A DNA stretch of 64,000 nt from Bacterioplanes sp. (GTDB taxonomy: Bacteria > Pseudomonadota > Gammaproteobacteria > Pseudomonadales > Oceanobacteraceae): positions 1 to 64,000 of the forward strand of contig JACUUC010000007.1 in assembly GCA_014859445.1 (NCBI GenBank). Direction: 5' to 3'. A model generated the notes under the pieces. That model was not told the origin of the DNA and did no database searches. It saw only the letters and a list, made by a program, of their open reading frames with translations. This document shows, in pieces, positions 44,576-55,469 of this stretch. Both the position numbers and the translations under genes were made by a program. Position 1 is the stretch's first letter; each line of letters starts with the position of its first letter.

Positions 44576-46815
44576 CAGAAACCACTCCGTACTCGACGCG
44601 CGGAAATCACGTTGGGCAGTTGCGACACTTTGCCCATCAGCTGGGCAAAACGTTCTAAGCTGTCAACCTCCACCGTCAAACTCATTAACGCCGTATGATC
44701 ACCGGTATTTGAGCGTGTGGTGATCCCCAGAACGTTCACCCGCTCATTGGCCAATAGCGCACTGACATCGCGCAACAAACCGGTGCGATCATAGGCTTCG
44801 ATTTGCATATCCACCGGGTATTTGCGGTTGGGCTGGTAGCCCCAACTGACTTGCACCACGCGTTGCGGTTCGGTGGATTGCAGATGCAAAAAATTATCGC
44901 AATCGCTGCGATGAATCGTAACACCGCGGCCCAACGTCACATAACCACTGATGTCATCTCCCGGAACCGGATGGCAACAGTTGGCCACGCTGGTCAATAA
45001 ATTGCCCACACCCTCGATGTACACATCGTTTGGTGCCTTCGACAAACTGGGCTTTTTAATGTGCGGCAAGTCTTGCTGATTCATGGGCTGCTGGGCTTCG
45101 GCCTGGCGCACCACCGCACTGACAATTTGCCCGAGTCGTAAATCACCGGCCCCCACCGCAGCGAACATGTCATCGGTGGTTTTCATGTTCATCAGCTGCG
45201 CGATGCCTTGTAACGACTCATCGGCCAAATCAAGGCGTTCCAATTCGCGTACGATCATGTGTCGCCCTTCGTCGATGTTTTGATCGCGCGCTTGCAACTT
45301 AAACCAGTGCGCGACCTTTGCACGCGCTCGGGTGGTGTGCAAATACCCCGATTCGGGATACAACCAATCACGACTTGGTTGCGCATTGCTGTTGGTTAGA
45401 ATTTCAACTTGCTCACCGGTTTTCAGTAGATAAGTGAGCGGGACAATGCGACCGTTAACTTTAGCACCACGACACTTATGTCCGACTTCGGTATGCACGC
45501 GATAGGCAAAGTCTAACGGCGTTGCTTTCGGTGGCAAGTCCACCACATGACCATCTGGAGTAAAAACATAAATACGATCGGGGTTCATATCGCCGCGAAG
45601 ATCACTGCCCAATTCGGGTAAATCATCCAGCTCCTCATGCCACTCGAGCACCTGACGCAACCAAGTGATTTTTTGCTCGTAGCCATGATCTTTGGCATTG
45701 ATGTCCGTGCCTTTGTACAACCAGTGCGCACACACACCCAACTCGGCATCTTCGTGCATGTTGTGGGTACGAATTTGCACCTCCAGCACCTTGCCCTCAG
45801 GCCCGACGACCGCCGTATGCAGCGAGCGATAGCCGTTTTCTTTCGGATTGGCAATGTAGTCGTCAAACTCGTTCGGTATGTGCCGCCATAAGGTATGCAC
45901 AATCCCCAAAGCGGCGTAGCAATCTCGCAGCTCGGGCACCAGAATCCGTACCGCACGAATGTCGTAAATTTGTGAAAAATCGAGGTTTTTACGGCTCATC
46001 TTACGCCAGATGCTGTAGATGTGCTTGACCCGCCCATACACGTCACAGGCGATGCCTGCGGCCAATAATTCATCACGCAAACGCTGCACCACGTCTTCGA
46101 TGTAATCTTGCCGAGCGAGGCGTTTTTCATCGAGCAATTGTGCGATTTTCTTGTACGAGTGGGGCTGCAAGTAACGGAAAGACAGATCTTCCAGCTCCCA
46201 CTTCAAGTGACCAATCCCCAAGCGATGAGCAAGAGGGGCATAGATGTTGAACACCTCTTCGGCAACACGACGACGTTTGTCTTCTGGGGCATCTTTTACC
46301 GCCCGAATGGCGGAGGTGCGTTCAGCGAGCTTGATCAACGCCACGCGGACGTCATCAATCATGGCCACCAGCATTTTGCGCAGACTGTCGACTTGAGCTT
46401 CACGCTGACCCAGCACTTGCTGATCACTGGCATTTTGTATGGCGCTGATCGCCGCCATGCGCAATACGCCTTCGATCAACTTCGCCACCACCGCGCCGAA
46501 CTTACGTTCGACATGGGCCAAGGACAAACGCCCTTCACGCACCGCTCGATACAAGATGGCCGCCACAATGGACTCGGTATCCAAACGCAAATCCAATAAG
46601 ATTTGCGCCATTTCAATGCCCATTTGCACACTATCAATCGACCAATAGGTGCGATTAATGATGGCCTCGTCCGATAATTGCTTCGCCACCAACAAAGCTT
46701 CTCGCAACACATCTGGATCCTTGATGTCTTGCGATTGCTGCGCCGTGGTCAACCAACGATCAATATCCAGTGAGCCATCGTGCAATAAAGGTTGATCGTC
46801 TCGCACTTTTACCAT
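44575..46815 (-). CDS. relA: GTP pyrophosphokinase RelA
   Basis: 746 residues, the ribosome-associated (p)ppGpp synthetase. The N-terminal hydrolase domain is degenerate (AAILYRAVREG where SpoT-type proteins have an HD motif). The synthetase domain has HLGIGHLKWELEDLSFRYL and YGRVKHIYSIWRKM. The TGS domain (YVFTPDGHVVDLPPKATPLDFAYRVHTEVGH), the zinc-finger-like CCHPVPGD region and a C-terminal ACT domain follow. Loss of the hydrolase residues marks it as RelA rather than SpoT. It is one base after rlmD's stop region and coupled to mazG. Confidence 0.97.
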   Translation of the reverse strand: MVKVRDDQPLLHDGSLDIDRWLTTAQQSQDIKDPDVLREALLVAKQLSDEAIINRTYWSIDSVQMGIEMAQILLDLRLDTESIVAAILYRAVREGRLSLAHVERKFGAVVAKLIEGVLRMAAISAIQNASDQQVLGQREAQVDSLRKMLVAMIDDVRVALIKLAERTSAIRAVKDAPEDKRRRVAEEVFNIYAPLAHRLGIGHLKWELEDLSFRYLQPHSYKKIAQLLDEKRLARQDYIEDVVQRLRDELLAAGIACDVYGRVKHIYSIWRKMSRKNLDFSQIYDIRAVRILVPELRDCYAALGIVHTLWRHIPNEFDDYIANPKENGYRSLHTAVVGPEGKVLEVQIRTHNMHEDAELGVCAHWLYKGTDINAKDHGYEQKITWLRQVLEWHEELDDLPELGSDLRGDMNPDRIYVFTPDGHVVDLPPKATPLDFAYRVHTEVGHKCRGAKVNGRIVPLTYLLKTGEQVEILTNSNAQPSRDWLYPESGYLHTTRARAKVAHWFKLQARDQNIDEGRHMIVRELERLDLADESLQGIAQLMNMKTTDDMFAAVGAGDLRLGQIVSAVVRQAEAQQPMNQQDLPHIKKPSLSKAPNDVYIEGVGNLLTSVANCCHPVPGDDISGYVTLGRGVTIHRSDCDNFLHLQSTEPQRVVQVSWGYQPNRKYPVDMQIEAYDRTGLLRDVSALLANERVNVLGITTRSNTGDHTALMSLTVEVDSLERFAQLMGKVSQLPNVISARRVRSGF

Positions 46816-46816
46816 G

Positions 46817-48142
46817 TTATTTTCCTACTCGCTGTAACAACACCATGGTTTCCACATGATGTGTTTGCGGGAACATATCCATTATACCGGCTTGACTGAC
46901 ACGATACCCGGCGTTGATCAGAGGAACGAGATCGCGTGCCAACGTCGCGGCATCACAAGCCACATAGACAATACGATCCACCTTTCGTGCAATGCAATGC
47001 GCAATAGCCGCACTGGCTCCTGCTCTTGGCGGGTCGAGCAACACGGCGTGCGGTTCAGGCAAGGCTGATAGTGCCTGAGCGTCAGACAAGTCCGCTTGCA
47101 GCGCCATCAGAGGCAATGATAAGCGCTGCGCCTGTTGTTGTACTTGCGCCACCATATCGGCTTGCACCTCAACGGCCACCACCTGCTGACTATGCTGAGC
47201 CAAAGCGGTACTGAAATTGCCATGGCCAGCGAACAAATCCCAAATACATTCATGGGTTTGAGGGGCTAACCAGGCAACGGCCTGTGCCACCATCTGCGAA
47301 TTAATAGCGGCATTAACCTGAAAAAAATCGCCTAGGCCCATAGTGAGCTTAATATCATTCACTCGATACCATAAGGGTTCATACGCATTTTGCAAGGGTT
47401 CCGCAGGGCCGTCTTTATCCGCCTTCAACCAGATCTGCAGCGGCAGTGCTGAATCGTCTTCCGCCTCACACAGCGCTTGCCATTGCTGCAAACGTTGACG
47501 ATCCGCCGCATTGAGGGGTTTCAACACGCGCAACACCAGCGCAAGGGCATTGTCCGCCACCACCACTTCAATTTGAGTAACAATGGCACGACCATCCAAT
47601 TGCACTAACCATTCACGCCAACGCTGCCAATTCAGCGCAGGGTGTGAAGGCAAGACAGGACAGCGATCGACATTACTTAAATGTTGCGAGGCACTTTCCC
47701 GAAACCCAACAAACAGAGCGTGTCGCTCTTTACTGTAACGCACACCCAAACGAGCTTTACGACGATAGTGCCAAGGCTCCGCGACAATGGCTGGCTGCCA
47801 ATTCGCTACCGAGATTTTTTGCCGCTCAAATTCACGCATCACGCGCTGCTGCTTAAACGCCACTTGTGCGTCATAACGCAGATGCTGAATATCGCAACCA
47901 CCACAGCGTTGATAATGTGGGCACGGTGGCTCGGTGCGCTGTTCAGATGATTCAATAATGCGCAACAGCCGTGTTTGCCACACTTGCTTACGACGACCTT
48001 GCAACGCCACTTCGACCGTCTCACCGGGTAAAGCGCCTGGGACAAAGTAAACATCACGCTGACGACGCGCGACACCCTGCCCATCCGAGGTGAAATTGTC
48101 GATGTGTAACGTTAACTGCCGCTCAGTGGTCGATGTGGCCAC
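46817..48142 (-). CDS. rlmD: 23S rRNA (uracil-1939-C5) methyltransferase
   Basis: 441 residues. A TRAM-like N-terminal domain (FTSDGQGVARR, FVPGALPGE) precedes a 4Fe-4S site with C74, C80, C83 (CPHYQRCGGC) and C161. The methyltransferase domain has DLFAGHGNFSTALA, LLDPPRAGAS and the catalytic cysteine in VYVACDAATLARDL. The enzyme makes m5U1939 in 23S rRNA. It precedes relA by one base, a neighbour order common in gammaproteobacteria. Confidence 0.95.
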   Translation of the reverse strand: MATSTTERQLTLHIDNFTSDGQGVARRQRDVYFVPGALPGETVEVALQGRRKQVWQTRLLRIIESSEQRTEPPCPHYQRCGGCDIQHLRYDAQVAFKQQRVMREFERQKISVANWQPAIVAEPWHYRRKARLGVRYSKERHALFVGFRESASQHLSNVDRCPVLPSHPALNWQRWREWLVQLDGRAIVTQIEVVVADNALALVLRVLKPLNAADRQRLQQWQALCEAEDDSALPLQIWLKADKDGPAEPLQNAYEPLWYRVNDIKLTMGLGDFFQVNAAINSQMVAQAVAWLAPQTHECIWDLFAGHGNFSTALAQHSQQVVAVEVQADMVAQVQQQAQRLSLPLMALQADLSDAQALSALPEPHAVLLDPPRAGASAAIAHCIARKVDRIVYVACDAATLARDLVPLINAGYRVSQAGIMDMFPQTHHVETMVLLQRVGK

Positions 48143-48215
48143 GCCTTTCTCCTAATGTCTTGAAGTACTACAGAGGTATTGCCAAGCGATACCGTAACCG
48201 ATCACGATGCACGCA

Positions 48216-49121
48216 TCATTGATCGGCAAACACACCGGATGACAAATAGCGATCGCCACGATCACAGACAATGGCCACGATGGTGGCACCATCCAATTGT
48301 TGTGCCAGTTTTAACGCGGCGGCCACCGACCCTCCTGATGACACACCACAAAAAATACCTTCTTTACGGGCCAGTTCACGCATGGTGTGTTCGGCTTCTT
48401 GCTGGCCAATATCCAGCACAAGATCCACACGATCGCGCTCAAAAATGGTAGGAAGATACGCTTCAGGCCAGCGACGAATACCGGGGATGGATGCGCCATC
48501 GGACGGCTGCAAACCAATGATCTGAACGTCTGGATTTTGCTCTTTTAAGTAGCGCGACGTCCCCATAATGGTGCCCGTAGTGCCCATGGAACTGACAAAA
48601 TGCGTGACTCGCCCTTGCGTTTGCTGCCAAATTTCGGGGCCGGTACTGTGGTAATGCGCCGATGGATTATCCACATTACCGAACTGGTTCAATACCCGAC
48701 CTTCACCGCGTGCTTGCATGGCCAATGCCAAATCCCGAGCACCTTCCATGCCATCGGGTACCAAAATCAATTCCGCACCATACGCGGTCATCGCCCACCG
48801 TCGTTCCATGGTGGCATTATCGGGCATGATCAAAATCATGCGATAGCCCATGATGGCGGCGGCCATCGCCAATGCGATCCCCGTATTGCCACTGGTTGCT
48901 TCAATCAAGGTGTCACCCGGCTGAATGTCCCCGCGCGCTTGTGCCTGTTGCAGCATGGATAATGCGGGGCGATCTTTCACCGATCCGGCTGGGTTATTGC
49001 CTTCCAATTTCAATAAAATGGTATTGCTACTGGTACTGGGTAACAACCGCTGCAAACGCACCAGCGGGGTATTACCAACGCAATCCGCAATGGTGGGGTA
49101 CTGTGTATTGGCCACAAACAA
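48216..49121 (-). CDS. cysM: Cysteine synthase B
   Basis: 301 residues, pyridoxal-phosphate enzyme that makes cysteine from O-acetylserine and sulfide or thiosulfate. The PLP lysine is K49 in NPAGSVKDRPAL. The phosphate-binding loop is EATSGNTGIALA, and GTTGTIMGTSRYLKE and FCGVSSGG follow. Length and the SVKDRPA variant favour CysM over CysK. It is divergent from barA. The 151-base gap between them holds a small inverted repeat (GCTTGC 49217-49222, GCAAGC 49229-49234) and no clear promoter. Confidence 0.94.
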   Translation of the reverse strand: MFVANTQYPTIADCVGNTPLVRLQRLLPSTSSNTILLKLEGNNPAGSVKDRPALSMLQQAQARGDIQPGDTLIEATSGNTGIALAMAAAIMGYRMILIMPDNATMERRWAMTAYGAELILVPDGMEGARDLALAMQARGEGRVLNQFGNVDNPSAHYHSTGPEIWQQTQGRVTHFVSSMGTTGTIMGTSRYLKEQNPDVQIIGLQPSDGASIPGIRRWPEAYLPTIFERDRVDLVLDIGQQEAEHTMRELARKEGIFCGVSSGGSVAAALKLAQQLDGATIVAIVCDRGDRYLSSGVFADQ

Positions 49122-49272
49122 TGCCTCTAACGAGAAAAATTCGGCCTATGTTACTGGCAACTACGAAGAATAGGTAATACCAATTGGCAATTTGCTTATA
49201 TTCTCGTCCGTTACGAGCTTGCGCGCATGCAAGCGGGTCGATACTCTTATCTTTTTGCCAAGAAGCCGTCCG

Positions 49273-52095
49273 ATGAACCATTGGAGCATTCAAAACCGCA
49301 TTCTGTTTTTAGCCATCGTTCCTGGCTTGCTCATTTCATTGGTTTTGGGCACGTTCTTTATTGTTGATCGCAATCGTGACCTCGATGATTTGTTGGATCA
49401 GCGCGCCATGGCCATGGCCAAACAACTAGCCCCAACCTGCGAATACGGCATCATGGTCGGCAATGGCGGTATTTTACAGAACATCGCTAGCAGCATGCTG
49501 GAAGAACGTGATGTACGTTCTGTGACCATTTATGACAACGACGTGAATCCGCTAGCGCACGCAGGACCGCGCATGATCAATGAGCGCGTGGGCTCGATGG
49601 AACTGCGTAACAACCAACTGCAATTGATTCGCACCGAAGGCTCGATACGAGTAAGAGCGCCGGTCTATGCTGAACACCTAACCATTACCGATCAAGCAGC
49701 CGAACCCTTTTTCACCTCCCGCACCACACCGCTGCCACAACTGGGTTGGGCGGAAGTCGAACTATCCAACACCAACACCCGCTTACAACGCTATCAAAAT
49801 ACCGTATCCGCTTTTGCCATTACCCTAGGCACACTGGGTCTGTGTGTCTTGCTCGGGTTGCGCATCGCACGGCAAACATCCAAACCGTTCGACCAGATAT
49901 TGCAAGCCCTCGAACAACTGGCCGAGGGCAAACTCGAAACACGCGTGCACATTTCTCATGGGGCTGAATTCGAACGGATGGCCGCCGGCATCAATGGCAT
50001 GGCCAGCGCTCTACAGCGTAATCAAATCGAACACCAACAAAATATCGAACAAACCACACAAGATTTGCAACAAACCCTCGACGAGCTGGAAATTCGCAAC
50101 AGCGAATTGGCGTTAGGGCGCAAACAAGCCATGGCCGCCAGTCGAATGAAGTCGGAATTTTTGGCGAATGTAAGCCACGAAATTCGCACCCCATTAAATG
50201 GGATTATCGGCTTCACTGACATTTTGGCGCGATCCCCTCTCAACGAACACCAAAACGATCATGTGCAAACCATTCTTAAGTCCTCTCACGATTTACTGAA
50301 CATCATCAACGACATCTTAGATTTATCGAAAATTGATGCGGGCAAATTGATCATCGACCACGATCATTTCAATCTTCGTGATGTGATGGATGACGTCATG
50401 ACCATGCTGGCACCGGAAGCGTTTAACAAAGGTCTGCAATTTGAACAATTGATTTATTCCGATGTGCCGGTCCAACTCATGGGCGACCGCTTGCGTCTAA
50501 AACAAATTCTGGTCAACTTAGTCAACAACGCCATTAAATTCACTGAGCGCGGCAGCGTCAGTGTCATGGTATCGCTCATTAGTTGCCACAACGATCAAGT
50601 CAATCTTCAATTTGAAGTGCGTGACAGTGGTATCGGCATGACCGAACTGCAACTGGCTCAACTGTTTGAACCGTTTGCACAAGGTGACCGAAGTACCGCT
50701 CGCCAATATGGCGGCTCTGGCTTAGGCCTGGTGATCTCGAAAGCCCTGATTGATGCCATGCATGGTGATATTCAAACCTTCAGCGAAATTGGCCACGGCT
50801 CTCGCTTTGTCTTTAGTGTGCAGCTGGCACTCTGCCATGATTGTGAGTCTTACCAGCCTTTCCATCAGCAAAAAATTGCCTTTTATGAACCCGCCGCTAT
50901 TAGTCGAACGCACTGGAGCAATTTACTCACCCACTGGCAACTGAATTACACCGACTTGAATCAGCGCGGAGAATTGCAGCAGTGGCTCGCACAACCCGAA
51001 CCCGATGAGGACATTCTTTTACTCTCGATCGAACGGCAGTGGCTAGAAAACGGAGGGCGCGGACACATCGCATCATGGCTGCAACAATCCACCAAACCGG
51101 TGGTGGTATTGATCAATAGTATGCGGGCGCAAGAACTGCAATGGCTGAAACAACAGGGTGCGGCGGTGGCGCTGACCCATCCTTGTCCTCATAAGAAACT
51201 GCAACACGCCCTAGGCCAATTACTCGACGAAACCGATATTCTACAAACACTGAATACACCAACCCAGCAATCAGACACCGCCACGCATTACGAACGTCAA
51301 CCACCGTGTATTTTGGCCGTGGATGATAATGCCGCAAATCTCAAATTGGTGATGACCTTATTACGAGAACTGGGCGTGGAAGCCTTGGCGGCGACATCAG
51401 GAGCCGAAGCAATCGAGATGGTCAAACACCATCACGTTGAAATGGTGTTTATGGACATTCAAATGCCTGGTATGAATGGTCTGCAAGCCACCGAGTTCAT
51501 TCGTAAATTACCCGGTCGTGGTGCCCTGCCCATCATCGCCTTAACCGCTCACGCCATGGCCGATGAAAAGGAACAACTGATTCGTGCGGGGCTTAACGAC
51601 TACCAAACCAAACCCATTACCCAAGAACAACTGCAAGCGTGCGTACATGAGTGGACTGGCTATCGAGCATCGCTCGCCGAGTCAAATAACGCCTCGATCA
51701 ACACACGAAGCACACCCTGCCAAGTGATTATGGACATTCAAGAAGCGTTAAAACTGGCGAATCATAAAGTGGATTTAGCGCAAGACATGTTCCGTATGCT
51801 ATTGGATTCATTGCAACACGATGAAATCACCATCCGCGAACATTGGGAATGCGAAGAATACGATGCGCTATTGGCGGCCGTACATCGACTGCATGGCGCC
51901 AGTCGTTACTGTGGTGTGCCCTGTTTACGACAAACTTTAGAGCGTTTTGAGATCGCTCTCAAAGCACAACAATTTGCGGAACTGCCATTGCACATGCGTC
52001 AACTGATCGACGACTTGATTGCCTTACGCGAATGGGCAGAAGAACACGACTGGATGACACTGATTGCTCAAGCTGCCAACACCACAAACGCTTGA
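49273..52095 (+). CDS. barA: Hybrid sensor histidine kinase BarA/GacS
   Basis: 940 residues. Helix 1 (about 9-31), a periplasmic sensor region, helix 2 (about 175-197), HAMP, a coiled coil, then the kinase with phospho-acceptor H302 in NVSHEIRTPLNGIIGF and ATP-binding GGSGLGLVIS. A degenerate receiver-like region follows (about 540-665), then a full receiver with phospho-acceptor D728 in VFMDIQMPG, and a C-terminal HPt domain with H871 in HRLHGAS. With the response regulator GacA/UvrY it controls small RNAs of the Csr/Rsm system in relatives. GacA is not in this window. The ATG at 49273 gives the canonical MNHWSIQNRILFLAIVP. An upstream frame extension is unlikely. Confidence 0.94.
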   Translation: MNHWSIQNRILFLAIVPGLLISLVLGTFFIVDRNRDLDDLLDQRAMAMAKQLAPTCEYGIMVGNGGILQNIASSMLEERDVRSVTIYDNDVNPLAHAGPRMINERVGSMELRNNQLQLIRTEGSIRVRAPVYAEHLTITDQAAEPFFTSRTTPLPQLGWAEVELSNTNTRLQRYQNTVSAFAITLGTLGLCVLLGLRIARQTSKPFDQILQALEQLAEGKLETRVHISHGAEFERMAAGINGMASALQRNQIEHQQNIEQTTQDLQQTLDELEIRNSELALGRKQAMAASRMKSEFLANVSHEIRTPLNGIIGFTDILARSPLNEHQNDHVQTILKSSHDLLNIINDILDLSKIDAGKLIIDHDHFNLRDVMDDVMTMLAPEAFNKGLQFEQLIYSDVPVQLMGDRLRLKQILVNLVNNAIKFTERGSVSVMVSLISCHNDQVNLQFEVRDSGIGMTELQLAQLFEPFAQGDRSTARQYGGSGLGLVISKALIDAMHGDIQTFSEIGHGSRFVFSVQLALCHDCESYQPFHQQKIAFYEPAAISRTHWSNLLTHWQLNYTDLNQRGELQQWLAQPEPDEDILLLSIERQWLENGGRGHIASWLQQSTKPVVVLINSMRAQELQWLKQQGAAVALTHPCPHKKLQHALGQLLDETDILQTLNTPTQQSDTATHYERQPPCILAVDDNAANLKLVMTLLRELGVEALAATSGAEAIEMVKHHHVEMVFMDIQMPGMNGLQATEFIRKLPGRGALPIIALTAHAMADEKEQLIRAGLNDYQTKPITQEQLQACVHEWTGYRASLAESNNASINTRSTPCQVIMDIQEALKLANHKVDLAQDMFRMLLDSLQHDEITIREHWECEEYDALLAAVHRLHGASRYCGVPCLRQTLERFEIALKAQQFAELPLHMRQLIDDLIALREWAEEHDWMTLIAQAANTTNA

Positions 52096-52490
52096 ACTAA
52101 GCCGTCATCATCCGACAAACTCAACAACGCGCGACTGGCTCCCAGCTGCTGTAACCGCTGCGCAGCAACGCCCAGTAAGGTGACACTGGGCGCTCCCTGC
52201 TCATCGCGTAATATTTGCAATTGCTGAAAACCAATGCCCTTCGCAATACCAGTACCTAGGGCCTTGGCCAACGCTTCTTTCGCCGCAAACTGTTTTGCTA
52301 AAAAATTAGACGTTGCACCTCGTTCAAGCCAGAGCTGCTGCTCGGCAGGCGTTAAGATACGCTGTACAAAACGATCGCCAAGGCGCTCATAGACGGCCGC
52401 TACACGCGCAATGCGCAGCAAATCACAACCCACGGCGCACACAGCCAAGCCGTCGAGGGCTGGGGGATGCGTTTCCATCGGCAGGGGCAT
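52068..52490 (-). CDS. acpS: Holo-[acyl-carrier-protein] synthase
   Basis: 140 residues. It transfers phosphopantetheine from CoA to acyl carrier protein. Motifs: VGCDLLRIARV, where the family usually has GTDIVEI, with the metal-binding aspartate kept, and FAAKEALAKALGTGI with the second acidic ligand. The N-terminus is about 15 residues longer than in E. coli. The ATG overlaps the pdxJ stop as TAATG. The last 28 bases overlap the convergent barA gene. Confidence 0.93.
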   Translation of the reverse strand: MPLPMETHPPALDGLAVCAVGCDLLRIARVAAVYERLGDRFVQRILTPAEQQLWLERGATSNFLAKQFAAKEALAKALGTGIAKGIGFQQLQILRDEQGAPSVTLLGVAAQRLQQLGASRALLSLSDDDGLVQAFVVLAA

Positions 52491-53233
52491 TACTGAGCCA
52501 ATGGCCGCGTTAGTAACGCGCGCATTTCACGTACGGCTTCGGCCAAACCGACAAACACGGCACGCGCCACAATGGCATGACCGATGTTCACTTCATTCAT
52601 ACCATCAATTGCGACAATGGCCTCAACATTATGATAGTGCAAACCATGTCCCGCATTAACAATCAAGCCTTGCTGACGTGCGTAGTGCGTCGCTTGCTGA
52701 ATGCGCACTAACTGCTGTTGCTGTTCGTGCTCACTTTCGGCATCGGCGTAAGCCCCCGTATGCAACTCAATCACCGGGGCGCCACAGCGAACCGTGGCAT
52801 CAATTTGTGCCACATCGGGATCAATGAATAATGACACTTCACTACCTACGGCTTGTAAACGCTGCACCGCCGCGCGCACTTCCTCTTCACGAGCGACCAC
52901 ATCCAGCCCCCCTTCCGTGGTCAATTCTTCGCGTTTTTCCGGTACCAAACAACTCGCCGCAGGTTGTACCTCTTCGGCCAACTGGAGCATGGCTTCCGTG
53001 ATGGCCATTTCCAAGTTCATTCGCGTCTGCAGTGTTTCATTGAGCACATATACATCGCGCGTTTGGATATGACGGCGATCCTCCCGAGGATGAATGGTAA
53101 TGCCATCAGCACCTGCTTGCTCGGCAATGAACGCGGCCTGAACAGGGTCGGGATAAGGTGTGCCCCGAGCTTGGCGTAACGTCGCCACATGATCGATGTT
53201 CACACCCAGTAAAACACGTTGTGGGTTTTTCAT
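52490..53233 (-). CDS. pdxJ: Pyridoxine 5'-phosphate synthase
   Basis: 247 residues, making pyridoxine phosphate from 3-amino-2-oxopropyl phosphate and deoxyxylulose phosphate. The opening [23 protein letters not shown] and the segments [19 protein letters not shown] and [14 protein letters not shown] carry the active-site residues of this TIM barrel. It is coupled to acpS by a one-base overlap, as in E. coli, and lies 12 bases after recO. Confidence 0.97.
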   Translation of the reverse strand: MKNPQRVLLGVNIDHVATLRQARGTPYPDPVQAAFIAEQAGADGITIHPREDRRHIQTRDVYVLNETLQTRMNLEMAITEAMLQLAEEVQPAASCLVPEKREELTTEGGLDVVAREEEVRAAVQRLQAVGSEVSLFIDPDVAQIDATVRCGAPVIELHTGAYADAESEHEQQQQLVRIQQATHYARQQGLIVNAGHGLHYHNVEAIVAIDGMNEVNIGHAIVARAVFVGLAEAVREMRALLTRPLAQ

Positions 53234-53245
53234 GTCACCCTCCTT

Positions 53246-53887
53246 CTAGATTAGAAAATCTCGGCTCACTAATGGCCGATCTAAGCGTGCATCAATCACC
53301 GTTCGCAACACATCGCGGGCCATGCGCCATAATTCTGGACGACGGCTATTGCCCTTCGCCCATGCCAGAATCCATTCACCAAGGTAGCCGGACGTTTGAT
53401 CCTGCACCCGTTGCCAACCTTGCTGCCCATCCATGGCATAACGTGCATTTGGCACAATGGGTAGCCCCAATGCATCTTGCTGCCATGAAATACCATAGCC
53501 CACTTGCTGCAGCAGAACCGTTTCAAATAACCGCAACCACGGCGCAGGATAATGTTGTTCAGCAAAGGCGTGTAATGTGTGCTGATATTGTTGCCATAAC
53601 AAAGGCAATGGCTCTCGGTCGGGCAAAAAACGCAGTAGCAATTCATTCACATAGGCGGCACAAATCCAATGTTCATTCAGCAGAGGCCAATGCTCAGTCT
53701 GCTGCAACACGGTAAGTCTTGGCCAGTCCTGCTCATCACGCCAATCTGCCGCATACAGACGATAATAGTCTGGCATTAAGCGCGATGAACAGACGACCGA
53801 TTGTCTTCCCGTGGTGGCAGAAAACACATCCAACAACCAATCGTTTTCACGCCATGGTTGCCGACGCAATACCACCAATTGTTTCAC
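53246..53887 (-). CDS. recO: DNA repair protein RecO
   Basis: 213 residues. An N-terminal OB fold ([27 protein letters not shown]) is followed by a helical domain ([37 protein letters not shown]). It lacks the four-cysteine zinc site of some relatives. RecO with RecR loads RecA on SSB-coated DNA. The start is GTG overlapping the era stop (GTGA). Confidence 0.93.
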   Translation of the reverse strand: MKQLVVLRRQPWRENDWLLDVFSATTGRQSVVCSSRLMPDYYRLYAADWRDEQDWPRLTVLQQTEHWPLLNEHWICAAYVNELLLRFLPDREPLPLLWQQYQHTLHAFAEQHYPAPWLRLFETVLLQQVGYGISWQQDALGLPIVPNARYAMDGQQGWQRVQDQTSGYLGEWILAWAKGNSRRPELWRMARDVLRTVIDARLDRPLVSRDFLI

Positions 53888-54774
53888 CGGTCGTCGTATC
53901 CCAAGCTACGCAATGCACGCTCATCATCAGACCAATTGCTTTTCACCTTGACCCACATGTTCAACATGACCTTGCAATCAAATAAGATCTCCATGTCTTT
54001 GCGTGCGTCTTGCCCAATTTGCTTTAGACGTGAACCGCCTTCACCAATAACAATGCGTTTTTGAGAGGCACGCTCGACCATAATTAAGGCACTGATTTCC
54101 AATAACCGTCCATCGTGCTTAAACTCTTCAATCTCAACCGTCATCGCATAAGGCAACTCTTCACCCAGCTGGCGCATGATTTTCTCACGCACCAACTCAG
54201 CGGCTAAAAAGCGAGAACTGCGGTCGGTAATTTGATCTTCTGGATAAAAATACGGACTTTCCGGCAAATAACTTTCGATCAGTTGCTCTAAACGCTCAAT
54301 GTTGTGACCTGTTTTCGCACTGATAGGCACAATCTGCTCAAACGCATGACGCTCACTGACTTTTTGCAGATACGGCAATAACGTTTCTTTGTCGTTGATG
54401 AAATCGACTTTATTCACCACCAATACCACGGGGGCGCGTTGCTGCTTAATGGTTTCTAACACCATGTCATCTTCGTCCGTCCAACGCGTACGATCAATCA
54501 TCATGATGATGAGATCAACGTCTTTCACCGCGGTCGTCGCCGCACGATTCATGTAACGATTGATGGCTTTCTCTTGGTGCTTATGAATACCAGGGGTATC
54601 CACATAGACCACTTGAACCTCATCTTCGGTTTTGATGCCTAAAATTTGGTGGCGTGTGGTTTGGGGCTTACGAGAGGTAATCGACAGTTTTTGCCCCAAG
54701 ATGCGATTCAATAATGTCGATTTACCCACGTTGGGGCGGCCAACAATGGCCACAAATCCTGTGCGCTGTGTCAT
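53884..54774 (-). CDS. era: GTPase Era
   Basis: 296 residues. G1 [13 protein letters not shown]3 [15 protein letters not shown]4 NKVD and G5-like SAKTG, then a C-terminal KH domain ([22 protein letters not shown]). Era binds the 3' end of 16S rRNA during 30S assembly. The ATG overlaps the rnc stop (ATGA) and the stop overlaps recO. The gene is in its usual rnc-era-recO order. Confidence 0.97.
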   Translation of the reverse strand: MTQRTGFVAIVGRPNVGKSTLLNRILGQKLSITSRKPQTTRHQILGIKTEDEVQVVYVDTPGIHKHQEKAINRYMNRAATTAVKDVDLIIMMIDRTRWTDEDDMVLETIKQQRAPVVLVVNKVDFINDKETLLPYLQKVSERHAFEQIVPISAKTGHNIERLEQLIESYLPESPYFYPEDQITDRSSRFLAAELVREKIMRQLGEELPYAMTVEIEEFKHDGRLLEISALIMVERASQKRIVIGEGGSRLKQIGQDARKDMEILFDCKVMLNMWVKVKSNWSDDERALRSLGYDDR

Positions 54775-55469
54775 AGTTCATCCTCGGTCGAACTGTCTAG
54801 GCCAAGTGCATCAAGTACCTGCGCGGCCGCCGCTTGTTCGGCATGACGACGACTGTTACCTTCGGCAACGAAGGCTTGATTTAATTCGGGAATGACACAA
54901 CGAACGGTAAAGATCTGCTCATTGGTCGCACCGGTGATGTTCACGACTTCGTAGTTTGGCAAGCGTGAACGTTCTTTTTGTTGATGTTCTTGCAAACGCG
55001 TTTTCGGATCTTTGATCGGATCCGCCAAGGTCAGACTCTCCAGACGAGAGGTATACCAACCCAACACCACGCGCTGAGCCTCGTCCAAACCCGCTTCTAA
55101 ATAAATAGCGCCGATTAATGCCTCAACGGTATCCGCCAAAATCGATTCGCGTCGATGCTCGCCACTTTTGAGCACACTGCTGCCCAGGATCAAAAAGTCA
55201 CCCAACTCAAATTCACGCGCAATTTCAGCTAAGGTTTTGCCTTTCACAAGACGCGCACGAAGGCGCGTCAACTTCCCTTCTTTCGCTTGTGGAAAACGCT
55301 CAAACAAATACTGAGAAACCACCAAACTTAAAATCGAATCGCCGAGAAATTCCAGTCGCTCGTTATTGCGCTCCCCTTTACTGCGATGCGTCAGCGCTAA
55401 TGAGACCAACGACTCGTCTTGAAACACATACCCTAAGCGTTGACTAAGCTTTAAAATAGGATCGTTCAC
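54771..55469 (-). CDS. rnc: Ribonuclease III
   Basis: 232 residues. The catalytic signature [12 protein letters not shown] lies near residue 35, with the second acidic cluster [14 protein letters not shown] further on. A double-stranded RNA-binding domain closes the protein (about 155-225, with [11 protein letters not shown] and [16 protein letters not shown]). It processes rRNA precursors and structured mRNAs. The start is GTG, overlapping the DUF4845 stop by 4 bases. Confidence 0.97.
   Translation of the reverse strand: MNDPILKLSQRLGYVFQDESLVSLALTHRSKGERNNERLEFLGDSILSLVVSQYLFERFPQAKEGKLTRLRARLVKGKTLAEIAREFELGDFLILGSSVLKSGEHRRESILADTVEALIGAIYLEAGLDEAQRVVLGWYTSRLESLTLADPIKDPKTRLQEHQQKERSRLPNYEVVNITGATNEQIFTVRCVIPELNQAFVAEGNSRRHAEQAAAAQVLDALGLDSSTEDEL

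Noticed and set aside
46108-46599. 163-codon plus-strand frame opposite relA
   Set aside because: It lies wholly within relA coding sequence and lacks a start signal. It is a shadow.
53158-53715. 185-codon plus-strand frame opposite recO and pdxJ
   Set aside because: Composition and position show a shadow of two well-identified genes. The predicted protein has no family likeness.
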